Below, piece after piece: positions 18,243-26,370 of a stretch of DNA of 64,000 nt; positions within the stretch are counted from its first letter, which is position 1, and every line of letters begins with the position of its first letter. Under the pieces are notes generated by a model. That model was not told the origin of the DNA. It worked only from the letters and a program-made list of their open reading frames with translations, and did no database searches. Position numbers and translations under genes: made by a program. Source of the DNA: Aidingimonas lacisalsi (GTDB lineage Bacteria > Pseudomonadota > Gammaproteobacteria > Pseudomonadales > Halomonadaceae); the NCBI RefSeq assembly GCF_008079445.1, contig NZ_VRYH01000006.1, forward strand, positions 62,001 to 126,000, in the 5' to 3' direction.

Positions 18243-19535
18243 ATGACTGCTGCGTCATCGACTGAGCATGCGCGATCCTACTATGCGGCCACTGCCAATC
18301 CGGCACCGGAGCGTCCCATGCTGACGGAGGAGGTGCGTTGTGATGTCTGTGTCGTAGGCGCGGGATTTACCGGCATTTCGTCGGCTCTGCACCTGGCCGA
18401 GCGTGGTTTCCGGGTCGTCGTCCTCGAGTCGGCCAAGGTCGGTTATGGCGCCTCAGGGCGCAACGGCGGGCAGATCGTCAATAGCTACAGCCGCGATATG
18501 GACGTGATAGAAGCGAAATATGGCCATGAAACGGCCAGGTCATTGGGAGACATGGCATTCGAAGGCAATCGAATCATTCGCGAACGGGTCGAACACTATG
18601 ACATTGCCTGCGACCTCAAGGACGGTAATCTGTTCGCGGCCTGCAATGCCAAACAGCTCAACGAGCTCAAGGCTCATAAGCAGCTCTGGGAGCGGTATGG
18701 CAATCATGAACTCGAGCTGCTGGAAGGGGAAGCGCTGGGTCGTGAGGTCGGCAGTGGGCGTTATGTCGGTGGTCTGGTGGATCATTCCGGTGGTCATCTG
18801 CATCCTCTCAACCTGGTCCTTGGCGAGGCAGCCGCCTGCGAGGCTCTGGGAGGTCGAATCCATGAGCAGAGCCCTGTCGTGGAGGTCATTCATGGTGACC
18901 CTGTGCAGCTTCGCACCCCCAGTGGTCGCGTGATAGCCGATCGTGTCGTCATGGCTGGCAATGCGTATCTTAACGGGGTGTTGCCCGAACTGGAGGGTAG
19001 GTCGATGCCTTGCGGTACACAGGTCATTACCACCGAACCCTTGGGGGAAGCGCGGGCACGCGAATTGCTGCCTCAGGATAAGGCCGTCGAGGACTGTAAC
19101 TATCTGCTGGATTACTATCGTCTAAGTGCGGACAACCGTCTGATTTACGGTGGGGGCGTCAATTATGGTGGCCAGGATCCCGACGATATAGAAGCCGTCA
19201 TTCGTCCGAAAATGCTCAAGACCTTTCCAGCGCTTTCCGATGTGCGAATCGATTATGCCTGGAGTGGTACGTTTCTGATGACACTCAACCGCTTGCCCCA
19301 GTTCGGTGTTATCAACGACAACGTCTACTATGCTCAGGGGTATTCCGGTCACGGCGTGACCTGTACGCATCTGGCTGGGCGCTTGATCGCTGAAGTGATG
19401 GAGGGTCGTTGTGAGCGATTCGACGCGTTTGCCGACTTGCCGCACCTGCCGTTTCCCGGGGGGCGTATGCTGCGTGTCCCGCTGTCAGCGTTGGGCGCCT
19501 GGTTCTACCGGACACGGGATGCGCTGGGCGTATGA
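18243..19535 (+). CDS. puuB: FAD-dependent gamma-glutamylpolyamine oxidase-like protein (copy 2)
   Basis: A 430-residue DAO-family oxidoreductase. The FAD-binding GAGFTG (39-44), YGASGRNGGQIVNSYSRD (68 onward) and C-terminal YYAQGYSGHGV closely match E. coli PuuB, more so than copy 1 does. The ATG at 18243 is preceded by GAGAGGT; a longer frame upstream lacks family similarity. It is 108 bp downstream of puuA and is the last plus-strand gene of the operon. It faces the second puuA convergently with a 47 bp gap. The two copies have the same length but differ at many positions, so they are not a recent duplication. Confidence 0.9.
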   Translation: MTAASSTEHARSYYAATANPAPERPMLTEEVRCDVCVVGAGFTGISSALHLAERGFRVVVLESAKVGYGASGRNGGQIVNSYSRDMDVIEAKYGHETARSLGDMAFEGNRIIRERVEHYDIACDLKDGNLFAACNAKQLNELKAHKQLWERYGNHELELLEGEALGREVGSGRYVGGLVDHSGGHLHPLNLVLGEAAACEALGGRIHEQSPVVEVIHGDPVQLRTPSGRVIADRVVMAGNAYLNGVLPELEGRSMPCGTQVITTEPLGEARARELLPQDKAVEDCNYLLDYYRLSADNRLIYGGGVNYGGQDPDDIEAVIRPKMLKTFPALSDVRIDYAWSGTFLMTLNRLPQFGVINDNVYYAQGYSGHGVTCTHLAGRLIAEVMEGRCERFDAFADLPHLPFPGGRMLRVPLSALGAWFYRTRDALGV

Positions 19536-19582
19536 CTGCCCATGGCACCCGTGCCTCGTGTCGTCAGACATGGGGGCGAGGG

Positions 19583-20962
19583 TCAGACCTGGCGAAGATA
19601 CCAGTCGTATTCCAGTTGGCTCACCGCTTGCATTGCCTGAGCGCGCTCGGCCCGGCGGTTGGCGATGTAGACCTGCAGGAATTGCTCGCCTAGTGCATCG
19701 TTCAGGACATCATTGGCTGCCAATAGATCCAGAGCTTGCTGCCAGCTATTGGTAAGGCTGCTGTCATACTGCTCGTAGGCATTACCCGTGGTGGCAGGTG
19801 ACGGTGTCAACGCCTGTTGCATTCCATGCTCGATGGAGGCCAATAACGTTGCCAGCAGCAGGTAGGGATTCACATCGGCGCCGGCGACCCGGTGTTCGAT
19901 CCGGCGAGCGACATTCGCCCCCGAGGGGATGCGTAGAGCGACCGAGCGGTTGTCATAACCCCAGGTAGGCGCCATGGGTACATACAGTCCCGGCTGAAAA
20001 CGGCGAAATGAATTGATGTTGGGGGCGAAGATGGCCATCGAGGCCGGCATCTGTTCGAGCAAGCCGGCAATCGATTGACGCAATGCTGGCGTGCCGTATG
20101 GGTCATCATCGGGGGCGGCGAAGATGTTCTGGCCGTCTTCATTCAGTAGGCTGATGTGCACATGTGTGCCGTTCCCGGCTTCCTGGCCGTAGGGCTTGGC
20201 CATGAACGTCGCTTCGAAGCCGTGCTGAACCGCGATTCCCTTGATCAAGCGTTTGAGAAGTAGAGCGCTATCGCAGGCTCTCAGGGCATCGTCGCAGTGG
20301 ATCAGATTGATTTCGAACTGGCCCGGAGCGCACTCCTTGAGCGCCGTGTCAAGCGGCAGGTCTTGAACCCGTGCCGCGTTCTGGATGTCGTCAAGGAAAT
20401 CGCCATATTCGTCGAGTTCCGCAATGGAATAGAGCTGGCTTTGTGACGCACGTTCGCCAGTGGCGGGGGAGCAGGGGGGTTGAGCTTGACCCTGGGTATT
20501 GCGCTCACGGTCGATGAGATAGAACTCCAGCTCCAGGGCAACGACTGGGGTCAGTCCGCGATGACTCAGGCGTTTGAGTACGCGCTCGAGCACCTGTCGT
20601 GGATCGGCAAAGAAAGGCGAGCCATCGGCTTCCTCCATGGTCATCAACAGTTGTCCCTGTCTGCCTTTACGTAGCCAGGGAGTCGGCATCAACGTTCCAC
20701 TGATCGGGCGGCAGACTCTATCGCTATCTCCGATGCTCAGGCCCAGACCGGTCTCCTCTATGGTGTTGCCATTGATATCCAGGGCGAAGAGGGAGGCGGG
20801 GAGGTTGATGCCGTTACTGAACGCCTTGGCCAGGTTGTCGCGTGGTATGCGCTTGCCTCGGGGGATACCGTTCAAATCGCTGATCAGAAGATCAATGCTG
20901 TCAATATCCGGGTGTCGATCGAGAAACGCCACGGCCTCGTCGATGGATGTGGTCGTTGGCAT
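19583..20962 (-). CDS. puuA: Gamma-glutamylpolyamine synthetase, glutamine-synthetase family (copy 2)
   Basis: A 459-residue glutamine-synthetase-fold protein on the opposite strand to copy 1. Conserved segments include IDLLISDLNGIPRGKR, ALELEFYL, CAPGQFEINL, HVHISL, NRSVALRIP and RRIEHRVAGADVNPYL. The ELEFYL and HVHISL versions differ from copy 1, so the two likely favour different amines or are differently regulated. The ATG at 20962 is used, with AGGTGA upstream; a longer frame reaches 21031. It is divergent from the aminotransferase gene across the AT-rich region 20963-21379, which probably carries its promoter. Confidence 0.86.
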   Translation of the reverse strand: MPTTTSIDEAVAFLDRHPDIDSIDLLISDLNGIPRGKRIPRDNLAKAFSNGINLPASLFALDINGNTIEETGLGLSIGDSDRVCRPISGTLMPTPWLRKGRQGQLLMTMEEADGSPFFADPRQVLERVLKRLSHRGLTPVVALELEFYLIDRERNTQGQAQPPCSPATGERASQSQLYSIAELDEYGDFLDDIQNAARVQDLPLDTALKECAPGQFEINLIHCDDALRACDSALLLKRLIKGIAVQHGFEATFMAKPYGQEAGNGTHVHISLLNEDGQNIFAAPDDDPYGTPALRQSIAGLLEQMPASMAIFAPNINSFRRFQPGLYVPMAPTWGYDNRSVALRIPSGANVARRIEHRVAGADVNPYLLLATLLASIEHGMQQALTPSPATTGNAYEQYDSSLTNSWQQALDLLAANDVLNDALGEQFLQVYIANRRAERAQAMQAVSQLEYDWYLRQV

Positions 20963-21379
20963 GAGGGTCACCTGTTGCCTGAGATCGTTAGCATTGCTTG
21001 ATATCTTTCCGTGCCTATTACGTGTTGTCAAATAATTTACGGAATGCCGAGATTTTTGAGGCAGTCGCCATCATTTATTTCTATAAATAACATTTATAAT
21101 CAATAAGTTATTAAATTTTAATCGATAGTCTAACTTTTCCGGTTGGAAACTTAAATCAACGACTGTTATGTTTGTTGGCAATGCAAGCCGACGCTAGGCG
21201 TCATTGTCTGTTGCGTGAGGATACTGTAATGCATACGAAACTGGTGACGCGTTATTCACCAGTTTTGCCAACGCCTGCACTCAGCGATGGCAAGCGCGTC
21301 ATGCGGCGATGCCGGAAGCCGTTGCCAATGTCTGAATGCTTCCCGGTCCGTCTATAATCGCCTGGAGTTGCCCGATACC
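20963..21379. promoter_or_regulatory. AT-rich divergent control region of the polyamine locus
   Basis: This 417 bp gap separates minus-strand puuA copy 2 from the plus-strand aminotransferase. The part from about 21010 to 21135 is far more AT-rich than the surroundings. It contains a perfect TTGACA on the minus strand (21031-21026), a perfect TATAAT on the plus strand (21095-21100, poor -35), and two palindromes, TTATTT-CTAT-AAATAA (21075-21090) and ATTAAA-T-TTTAAT (21110-21122). These are plausible sites for the PuuR-like or Lrp-like regulators of this locus, but no site is assigned. I see no gene in the region. Confidence 0.55.
21238..21265 (+). repeat. Perfect 9 bp inverted repeat upstream of the aminotransferase
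   Basis: AAACTGGTG (21238-21246) and CACCAGTTT (21257-21265) flank a 10 nt loop, about 115 bp before the aminotransferase start. A short TTTT ends the right arm, so it could act as a weak attenuator as well as an operator. A smaller repeat, GACGC-TAG-GCGTC, lies just upstream at 21190-21202. Confidence 0.5.
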
Positions 21380-22762
21380 ATGACCTTGACCCTTGATATG
21401 CAAGTGCTCGATCGCGCCCATCATCTTCATCCGTTCACTGATTTCAAAGCGTTGGGAGAGGAAGGGAGTCGCATCGTGACCCACGCGGATGGCGTGTATA
21501 TTCATGATAGCGAGGGACACCGAATTCTGGATGGGATGGCAGGCTTGTGGTGCGTCAACCTGGGGTATGGGCGCCAGGCATTGGTCGATGCTGCGACTCG
21601 CCAGATGCAAGAGTTGCCGTATTACAATAATTTCTTCAAGACGACCCATGTACCGGCGGTTACCTTGGCCGACACGCTGTGCCGTCTTGCACCCGCTTCG
21701 CTCAATCGTGTGTTCTTTACCGGATCGGGATCCGAAGCCAATGATACCGTGCTGCGCATGGTCCGGCGCTATTGGGCGCTTGAAGGCAAGCCTGAAAAAC
21801 AGTGGGTCATTGCCCGTGACAATGCGTATCACGGTTCCACCGTGGCCGGTGTGAGCCTGGGCGGCATGGCGCCGATGCATGGCCAGGGTGGACCGTTGGT
21901 CCCGGGCATAGCGCATGTGGCACAACCGTATTGGTTTGGCGAAGGGCGTGATCAGTCACCGTTCGAGTTTGGTTTGTCGTGTGCGTCGGCGCTTGAAGCG
22001 AAGATCTTGGAATTGGGTGAGGAGAACGTCGCGGCGTTCATTGCGGAGCCGGTACAAGGTGCCGGAGGGGCGATCATCCCTCCTGACAGTTATTGGCCAG
22101 CGGTCAAGAAGGTCCTCGCCAAGTACGATATCCTGCTGGTGGTGGATGAGGTGATCTGTGGTTTCGGGCGCCTGGGGGAGTGGTTCGGCAGTCAATATTA
22201 CGATCTCGAGCCTGACCTGATGTCGATTGCCAAAGGCTTGTCGTCAGGCTATTTGCCAATCGGAGGCGTGATGGTTGGCAATCGGGTCGCCGATACCCTG
22301 ATCGATAAGGGCGGAGAGTTTTTCCATGGGTTTACCTACTCGGGGCATCCGGCCTGTGCGGCTGTGGCACTCAAGAATCTTGAAATCATGCAGACCGAAG
22401 GTGTCGTCGAGCGGGTTCGCGATGATCTGGGGCCCTACCTGAAAGCCTGCTGGGGAGAACTTGCCGATCATCCACTCGTTGGCGAAGCGCGGTCGTTAGG
22501 GTTGATTGGAGCGCTCGAACTGGTTGCCGACAAAGCCAGTGGCGAGCGCTTTGACAAGTCATTGGCTGTCGGCAATCTATGTCGTGACATCAGTTTTGCC
22601 AATGGACTCGTCATGCGCTCGGTAGGCGATAGCATGGTGATCTCACCGCCCCTGGTCATCAGTCGTGCCCAGATCGATGAATTAGTACTGCTGGCTCGTC
22701 GTTCCCTCGATGAGACAGCCAGACGTTTGGGACTTTCCCTCCAAGAGGAGCATACGGCATGA
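21380..22762 (+). CDS. spuC: Polyamine:pyruvate-type class III aminotransferase
   Basis: A 460-residue class III PLP aminotransferase. The PLP lysine lies in MSIAKGLSSGYLPIGGV, the cofactor phosphate is bound near TGSGSEANDT, and the VVDEVICGFGRLGEWFG block is intact. It most resembles SpuC-type putrescine/polyamine:pyruvate transaminases, which convert putrescine to 4-aminobutanal without glutamylation. Related beta-alanine or omega-amino-acid transaminases cannot be excluded. The ATG at 21380 gives the family N-terminus; GGAG lies 12 bases upstream. Its stop overlaps the dehydrogenase start as ATGA, so the amine and the resulting aldehyde are handled by a coupled gene pair. Confidence 0.88.
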   Translation: MTLTLDMQVLDRAHHLHPFTDFKALGEEGSRIVTHADGVYIHDSEGHRILDGMAGLWCVNLGYGRQALVDAATRQMQELPYYNNFFKTTHVPAVTLADTLCRLAPASLNRVFFTGSGSEANDTVLRMVRRYWALEGKPEKQWVIARDNAYHGSTVAGVSLGGMAPMHGQGGPLVPGIAHVAQPYWFGEGRDQSPFEFGLSCASALEAKILELGEENVAAFIAEPVQGAGGAIIPPDSYWPAVKKVLAKYDILLVVDEVICGFGRLGEWFGSQYYDLEPDLMSIAKGLSSGYLPIGGVMVGNRVADTLIDKGGEFFHGFTYSGHPACAAVALKNLEIMQTEGVVERVRDDLGPYLKACWGELADHPLVGEARSLGLIGALELVADKASGERFDKSLAVGNLCRDISFANGLVMRSVGDSMVISPPLVISRAQIDELVLLARRSLDETARRLGLSLQEEHTA

Positions 22763-24270
22763 GTGCAATGGACAAGGTGCCCGCATCACTCGCGGATTGG
22801 CGCGCGATGGCCTCGGCGCTGCGTTTCGAGACGCGCGCCTTTATCAATGACGCGTTCGTGGATGCCGCAAGCGGCGAGACGTTCGAGACGATCAACCCAG
22901 CCACAGGCGAGGTTCTGGCTCACGTGGCCAGTTGCGATGCCCCCGATGCACAAACGGCAATCCAGCATGCGCGTCGCGCATTCAATGAAGGAATATGGTC
23001 ACGCATCTCGCCGTCCGAGCGTAAACGTATCCTGCTGCGTTTCGGCGACCTGATCGAACGGCACAAGCATGAACTGGCGCTGCTCGATACGCTCGATATG
23101 GGCAAGCCGGTGACGAGCTCGCTGGGCGATATGGCCGGTGCGATCAGTTGCATTCGCTATAATGCGGAAAGCATCGACAAGCTGTACGGTGAGGTGGCGC
23201 CGACCGGTGAAGATAGCCTGGGGATGATATTACGGGAGCCGCTGGGGGTCGTGGCATCCATCGTGCCGTGGAACTTCCCCATGATGATGACGGCGTGGAA
23301 GATCGGCCCTGCCCTGGCTGCAGGCAATAGCGTGATCCTCAAGCCTTCGGAAAAATCGCCATTATCGGCGTTGCGGCTAGCACAACTAGCGCTGGAGGCC
23401 GGGCTTCCGACAGGTGTGTTTCAGGTATTACCCGGTTACGGGCATACCGTCGGCCAGGCATTGGCCCTGTCCATGGATGTAGATTGCCTGTCTTTCACGG
23501 GCTCGACGCAAGTGGGCAAGTTGTTGATGCAGTTTGCCGGTCAGTCCAACCTCAAGCGGGTGTATCTGGAGTGTGGAGGCAAGAGTCCCAACCTGGTATT
23601 TGGCGACTGCAAGAATCTCGATACTGTGGCCACCAATACCGCAGCAGCGATCTTCCACAATCAGGGTGAAGTCTGTATCGCCGGTTCACGCTTGCTGGTC
23701 GAAAACTCGATACGCGAACAGTTCATCGAGAAGGTCCTGGCGGCGGCTGAGACAATGCAGCCGGGGGATCCGCTGGATCCGGAAAGCTTCATGGGGGCGA
23801 TCGTCGACCGTACGCAATACCAGAGTATCCTCGATTATATCCGGCGGGGCGTCGAGGAAGGGGCCCATCTTCGAGTTGGTGGTGAAGCGGTCAACGATGA
23901 TGGAGGCGGGTTGTTCATTCCTCCTACGGTATTCGACGGCGTGACGCCACAGATGAGCATTGGTCGCGATGAGGTATTCGGCCCGGTATTGTCGGTATTT
24001 GGCTTCGATAGCGAAGAAGAGGCCGTCGCCATGGCCAATGATAGCCTCTATGGTCTGGCTGCAGGCCTGTGGAGCCAGGATATCGATCGCATCATGCGAG
24101 TGACGCGTCGGCTGCATTCCGGTCAGGTGTATGTCAACAACTGGGCCGGCGGTGACATGACCGTTCCCTTCGGGGGCGTCAAACAGTCCGGTAACGGTCG
24201 TGACAAGTCTCACCACAGCCTGGAAGAGTATTCCGAACTCAAGAGCGTGTGGATGGAACTGACACCCTGA
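22759..24270 (+). CDS. puuC: Aldehyde dehydrogenase, PuuC/KauB type
   Basis: A 503-residue NAD(P)-dependent aldehyde dehydrogenase. It has the cofactor-binding VPWNFPMMM and FTGSTQVGK segments, the general-base Glu in LECGGKSPNLVF, and the catalytic Cys in NQGEVCIAGSRL, all as in E. coli PuuC. It would oxidise gamma-glutamyl-aminobutanal or 4-aminobutanal to the acid, serving both the glutamylated and direct transamination routes. It is coupled to spuC by a 4 bp overlap. It converges with the puuR-like gene across a strong hairpin. No gamma-glutamyl-GABA hydrolase (PuuD) gene is present in the window. Confidence 0.92.
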   Translation: MSAMDKVPASLADWRAMASALRFETRAFINDAFVDAASGETFETINPATGEVLAHVASCDAPDAQTAIQHARRAFNEGIWSRISPSERKRILLRFGDLIERHKHELALLDTLDMGKPVTSSLGDMAGAISCIRYNAESIDKLYGEVAPTGEDSLGMILREPLGVVASIVPWNFPMMMTAWKIGPALAAGNSVILKPSEKSPLSALRLAQLALEAGLPTGVFQVLPGYGHTVGQALALSMDVDCLSFTGSTQVGKLLMQFAGQSNLKRVYLECGGKSPNLVFGDCKNLDTVATNTAAAIFHNQGEVCIAGSRLLVENSIREQFIEKVLAAAETMQPGDPLDPESFMGAIVDRTQYQSILDYIRRGVEEGAHLRVGGEAVNDDGGGLFIPPTVFDGVTPQMSIGRDEVFGPVLSVFGFDSEEEAVAMANDSLYGLAAGLWSQDIDRIMRVTRRLHSGQVYVNNWAGGDMTVPFGGVKQSGNGRDKSHHSLEEYSELKSVWMELTP

Positions 24271-24294
24271 CGACGACGGCATCTCGGTGTCTGC

Positions 24295-24330
24295 CAGTAG
24301 GGCCCGACCGGGAGACGTCGGACCCTACTG
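24295..24330. terminator. Strong hairpin between convergent puuC and puuR
   Basis: CAGTAGGGCCCGAC (24295-24308) pairs with GTCGGACCCTACTG (24317-24330) except at one position, leaving an 8 nt loop. It lies midway between the convergent dehydrogenase and regulator genes and probably acts on both transcripts. Neither side has a good T-tract, so intrinsic termination may be weak or Rho-assisted. Confidence 0.65.
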
Positions 24331-24355
24331 ATACCGCTATGTCCTTGTCTGGGGG

Positions 24356-24907
24356 CTAAAACGTCTTGGCTGGTGTACAACAGCTCACCAGCCGACAGGC
24401 TGTCTGATTGGGATTGCGAAAGCGATGGGGCACATTGGTGTCGAAGTAGTAGGCTTCACCGGGCCCCAGAACACGTGTATCGGCACCCACGGTGATTTCG
24501 ATTTCGCCTTCCAGAACGACGCCCGCTTCTTCCCCCTGGTGCGCGATCATCTCGCGCCCGGTATCGGTACCGGCGGGATAGGTTTCGATCATGAACGAAA
24601 GCGCCCGTGAGTCACGATTGGCGCCGACCAGCTTATAAATGACATCGCCACTGCCCATATCGGCCAGCTCGTCGGCGGCATAGAAGACCTGGTCTCGGCT
24701 TTCCATATCCATGGTGAAGAAGTCGCCGACACTGATGGGGATGGCATCGAGAATCTTCTTCAGCGAACTGACCGAGGGGCTGACCTTGCCCTGTTCGATC
24801 AGTGACAGGCTGGAGTGGGTCACGCCACAACGCTTGGCGAGCTCGCGCTGAGAGATACCTCGCATCGTGCGTAAGGCGCGCAACCGGCCACCGACATCAT
24901 CGGACAT
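24356..24907 (-). CDS. puuR: HTH-cupin transcriptional regulator, PuuR/PauR type
   Basis: A 183-residue regulator with an N-terminal XRE-type helix-turn-helix (about 6-60: LRTMRGISQRELAKRCGVTHSS, then SLIEQGKVSPSVSSL) and a C-terminal cupin domain (about 105-180). This layout and the IEQGKVSPS motif match PuuR/PauR, which repress polyamine catabolism genes until putrescine is present. It starts at 24907 with GGAGT upstream, only 11 bp after the gatB stop and on the same strand. It may therefore be transcribed from the gatCAB operon while facing its presumed targets convergently. Confidence 0.88.
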   Translation of the reverse strand: MSDDVGGRLRALRTMRGISQRELAKRCGVTHSSLSLIEQGKVSPSVSSLKKILDAIPISVGDFFTMDMESRDQVFYAADELADMGSGDVIYKLVGANRDSRALSFMIETYPAGTDTGREMIAHQGEEAGVVLEGEIEITVGADTRVLGPGEAYYFDTNVPHRFRNPNQTACRLVSCCTPAKTF

Positions 24908-24918
24908 CCGTTACTCCT

Positions 24919-26370
24919 TCAGGCCTGGTCGAGTTTGTCTTTCAGCAGCGCATTGACCTGCTGTGGATTCGCCGTCCCTCGCGAAGCCTTCATTACTTGA
25001 CCGACGAAATAACCGATCATCTTGCCCCGCTTGGCGTCGTCCGCTTCCTGGTACTGGGTGACCTGGGCCGGGTTATCGGCAATGACCTGGTCGATCATGT
25101 CTTCAATGGCACTGGTGTCAGTCACCTGCCTGAGTCCACGCGCGTCGATGATGGTATCGGCTCTGTCGCCTTCCTTTTCCCACAGGGCGGCGAAGACTTC
25201 TTTGGCTGCCTTGCCATTGATGGTGTCATCGATGACGCGTGTGATCAGCTCACCCAGCTGCCTTGCCGAGACAGGACTGTCGGCGATATCCAGGCCTTCC
25301 TTGTTGAGTCGGCCGGACAGTTCTCCCTGGACCCAATTGGCGGCTTGTTTGGCATCTCCACAGACGTCCTTCACGGCCTCGAAGTATTCCGCCATGGCAC
25401 GACTCGACGACAGCACGCCAGCATCATAGGCGGACAGTCCCAACTCGTTCTGAAACCGGGCGCGCTTTTCCGCCGGCAACTCGGGAAGCGATTGGCGTTG
25501 ATGGTCGATGTATGCCTGGTCGAGCACGACCGGCAGCAGGTCAGGGCATGGGAAGTAGCGGTAATCATTGGCTTCTTCCTTGGTGCGCATGCTGCGTGTT
25601 TCATCGAGCTCGGGATCGAATAGCCGGGTTTCCTGTTCCACTTCGCCCCCGTCCTCGAGACATTCGATCTGTCGCTCGACCTCGAAGGCGATGGCCCGTT
25701 CGACAAAGCGGAACGAGTTGACGTTCTTGATCTCTGCCCGGGTGCCGAAGCTTTCCTGCCCTTTTGGGCGTACCGACACGTTGACGTCACAGCGCATCGA
25801 TCCTTCGGCCATGTTGCCATCGGAAATCCCCAGGTAGGTGACGATGGCATGTATGGCCTTGAGGTAGGCTGCGGCTTCCTTGGCCGATCGCATGTCGGGT
25901 TGCGAGACGATTTCCATCAACGGAGTGCCGGCGCGGTTCAGATCGATACCCGTCATGCCGTGGAAGTCTTCGTGCAGTGACTTGCCGGCATCCTCTTCCA
26001 GGTGGGCATGGTGCACTCGTACGCGCTTGGTATCGCCATTGTCCAGTGCGATCTCGACCTCACCCGGCCCAACGATGGGTGAGTACATCTGACTGGTTTG
26101 GTAACCCTTTGGCAGGTCCGGATAAAAGTAGTTCTTCCGGTCGAAGATCGAGACTTCTGGAATGTCGGCGTCAATGGCCAATCCGAATTGCACGGCCATG
26201 GCAACGGCCGCTTCGTTGAGTACCGGTAATACGCCTGGTAGACCTAGGTCAACGGCACAGGCTTGAGAGTTGGGCTCGGCACCGAAGGCGGTAGATGCCC
26301 CGGAAAAAATCTTGGAACGGGTCGCGAGCTGGACGTGGACTTCCAGGCCGATCACGGTTTCCCATTGCAT
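24919..26370 (-). CDS. gatB: Asp-tRNA(Asn)/Glu-tRNA(Gln) amidotransferase subunit B
   Basis: The 483-residue tRNA-binding and kinase-like subunit of GatCAB, which amidates mischarged Glu-tRNA(Gln) and/or Asp-tRNA(Asn). It has the N-terminal [13 protein letters not shown] signature, the [13 protein letters not shown] segment, DFNR-type metal-site regions ([15 protein letters not shown]), and the C-terminal YqeY-like tail ending near [16 protein letters not shown]. Its start overlaps the gatA stop by one base (TGATG). The PuuR-like gene follows 11 bp downstream. Confidence 0.96.
   Translation of the reverse strand: MQWETVIGLEVHVQLATRSKIFSGASTAFGAEPNSQACAVDLGLPGVLPVLNEAAVAMAVQFGLAIDADIPEVSIFDRKNYFYPDLPKGYQTSQMYSPIVGPGEVEIALDNGDTKRVRVHHAHLEEDAGKSLHEDFHGMTGIDLNRAGTPLMEIVSQPDMRSAKEAAAYLKAIHAIVTYLGISDGNMAEGSMRCDVNVSVRPKGQESFGTRAEIKNVNSFRFVERAIAFEVERQIECLEDGGEVEQETRLFDPELDETRSMRTKEEANDYRYFPCPDLLPVVLDQAYIDHQRQSLPELPAEKRARFQNELGLSAYDAGVLSSSRAMAEYFEAVKDVCGDAKQAANWVQGELSGRLNKEGLDIADSPVSARQLGELITRVIDDTINGKAAKEVFAALWEKEGDRADTIIDARGLRQVTDTSAIEDMIDQVIADNPAQVTQYQEADDAKRGKMIGYFVGQVMKASRGTANPQQVNALLKDKLDQA

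Noticed and set aside
11384-19535. Two PuuB-like genes of identical length (430 residues) as a recent tandem duplication or assembly error
   Set aside because: The proteins differ throughout, including around the FAD motifs, and have different neighbours; they are old paralogues.
19536-19582. CCCATG and CATGGG arms between convergent puuB and puuA as a terminator
   Set aside because: The arms are short and about 24 nt apart, with no T-tract; too weak to call.
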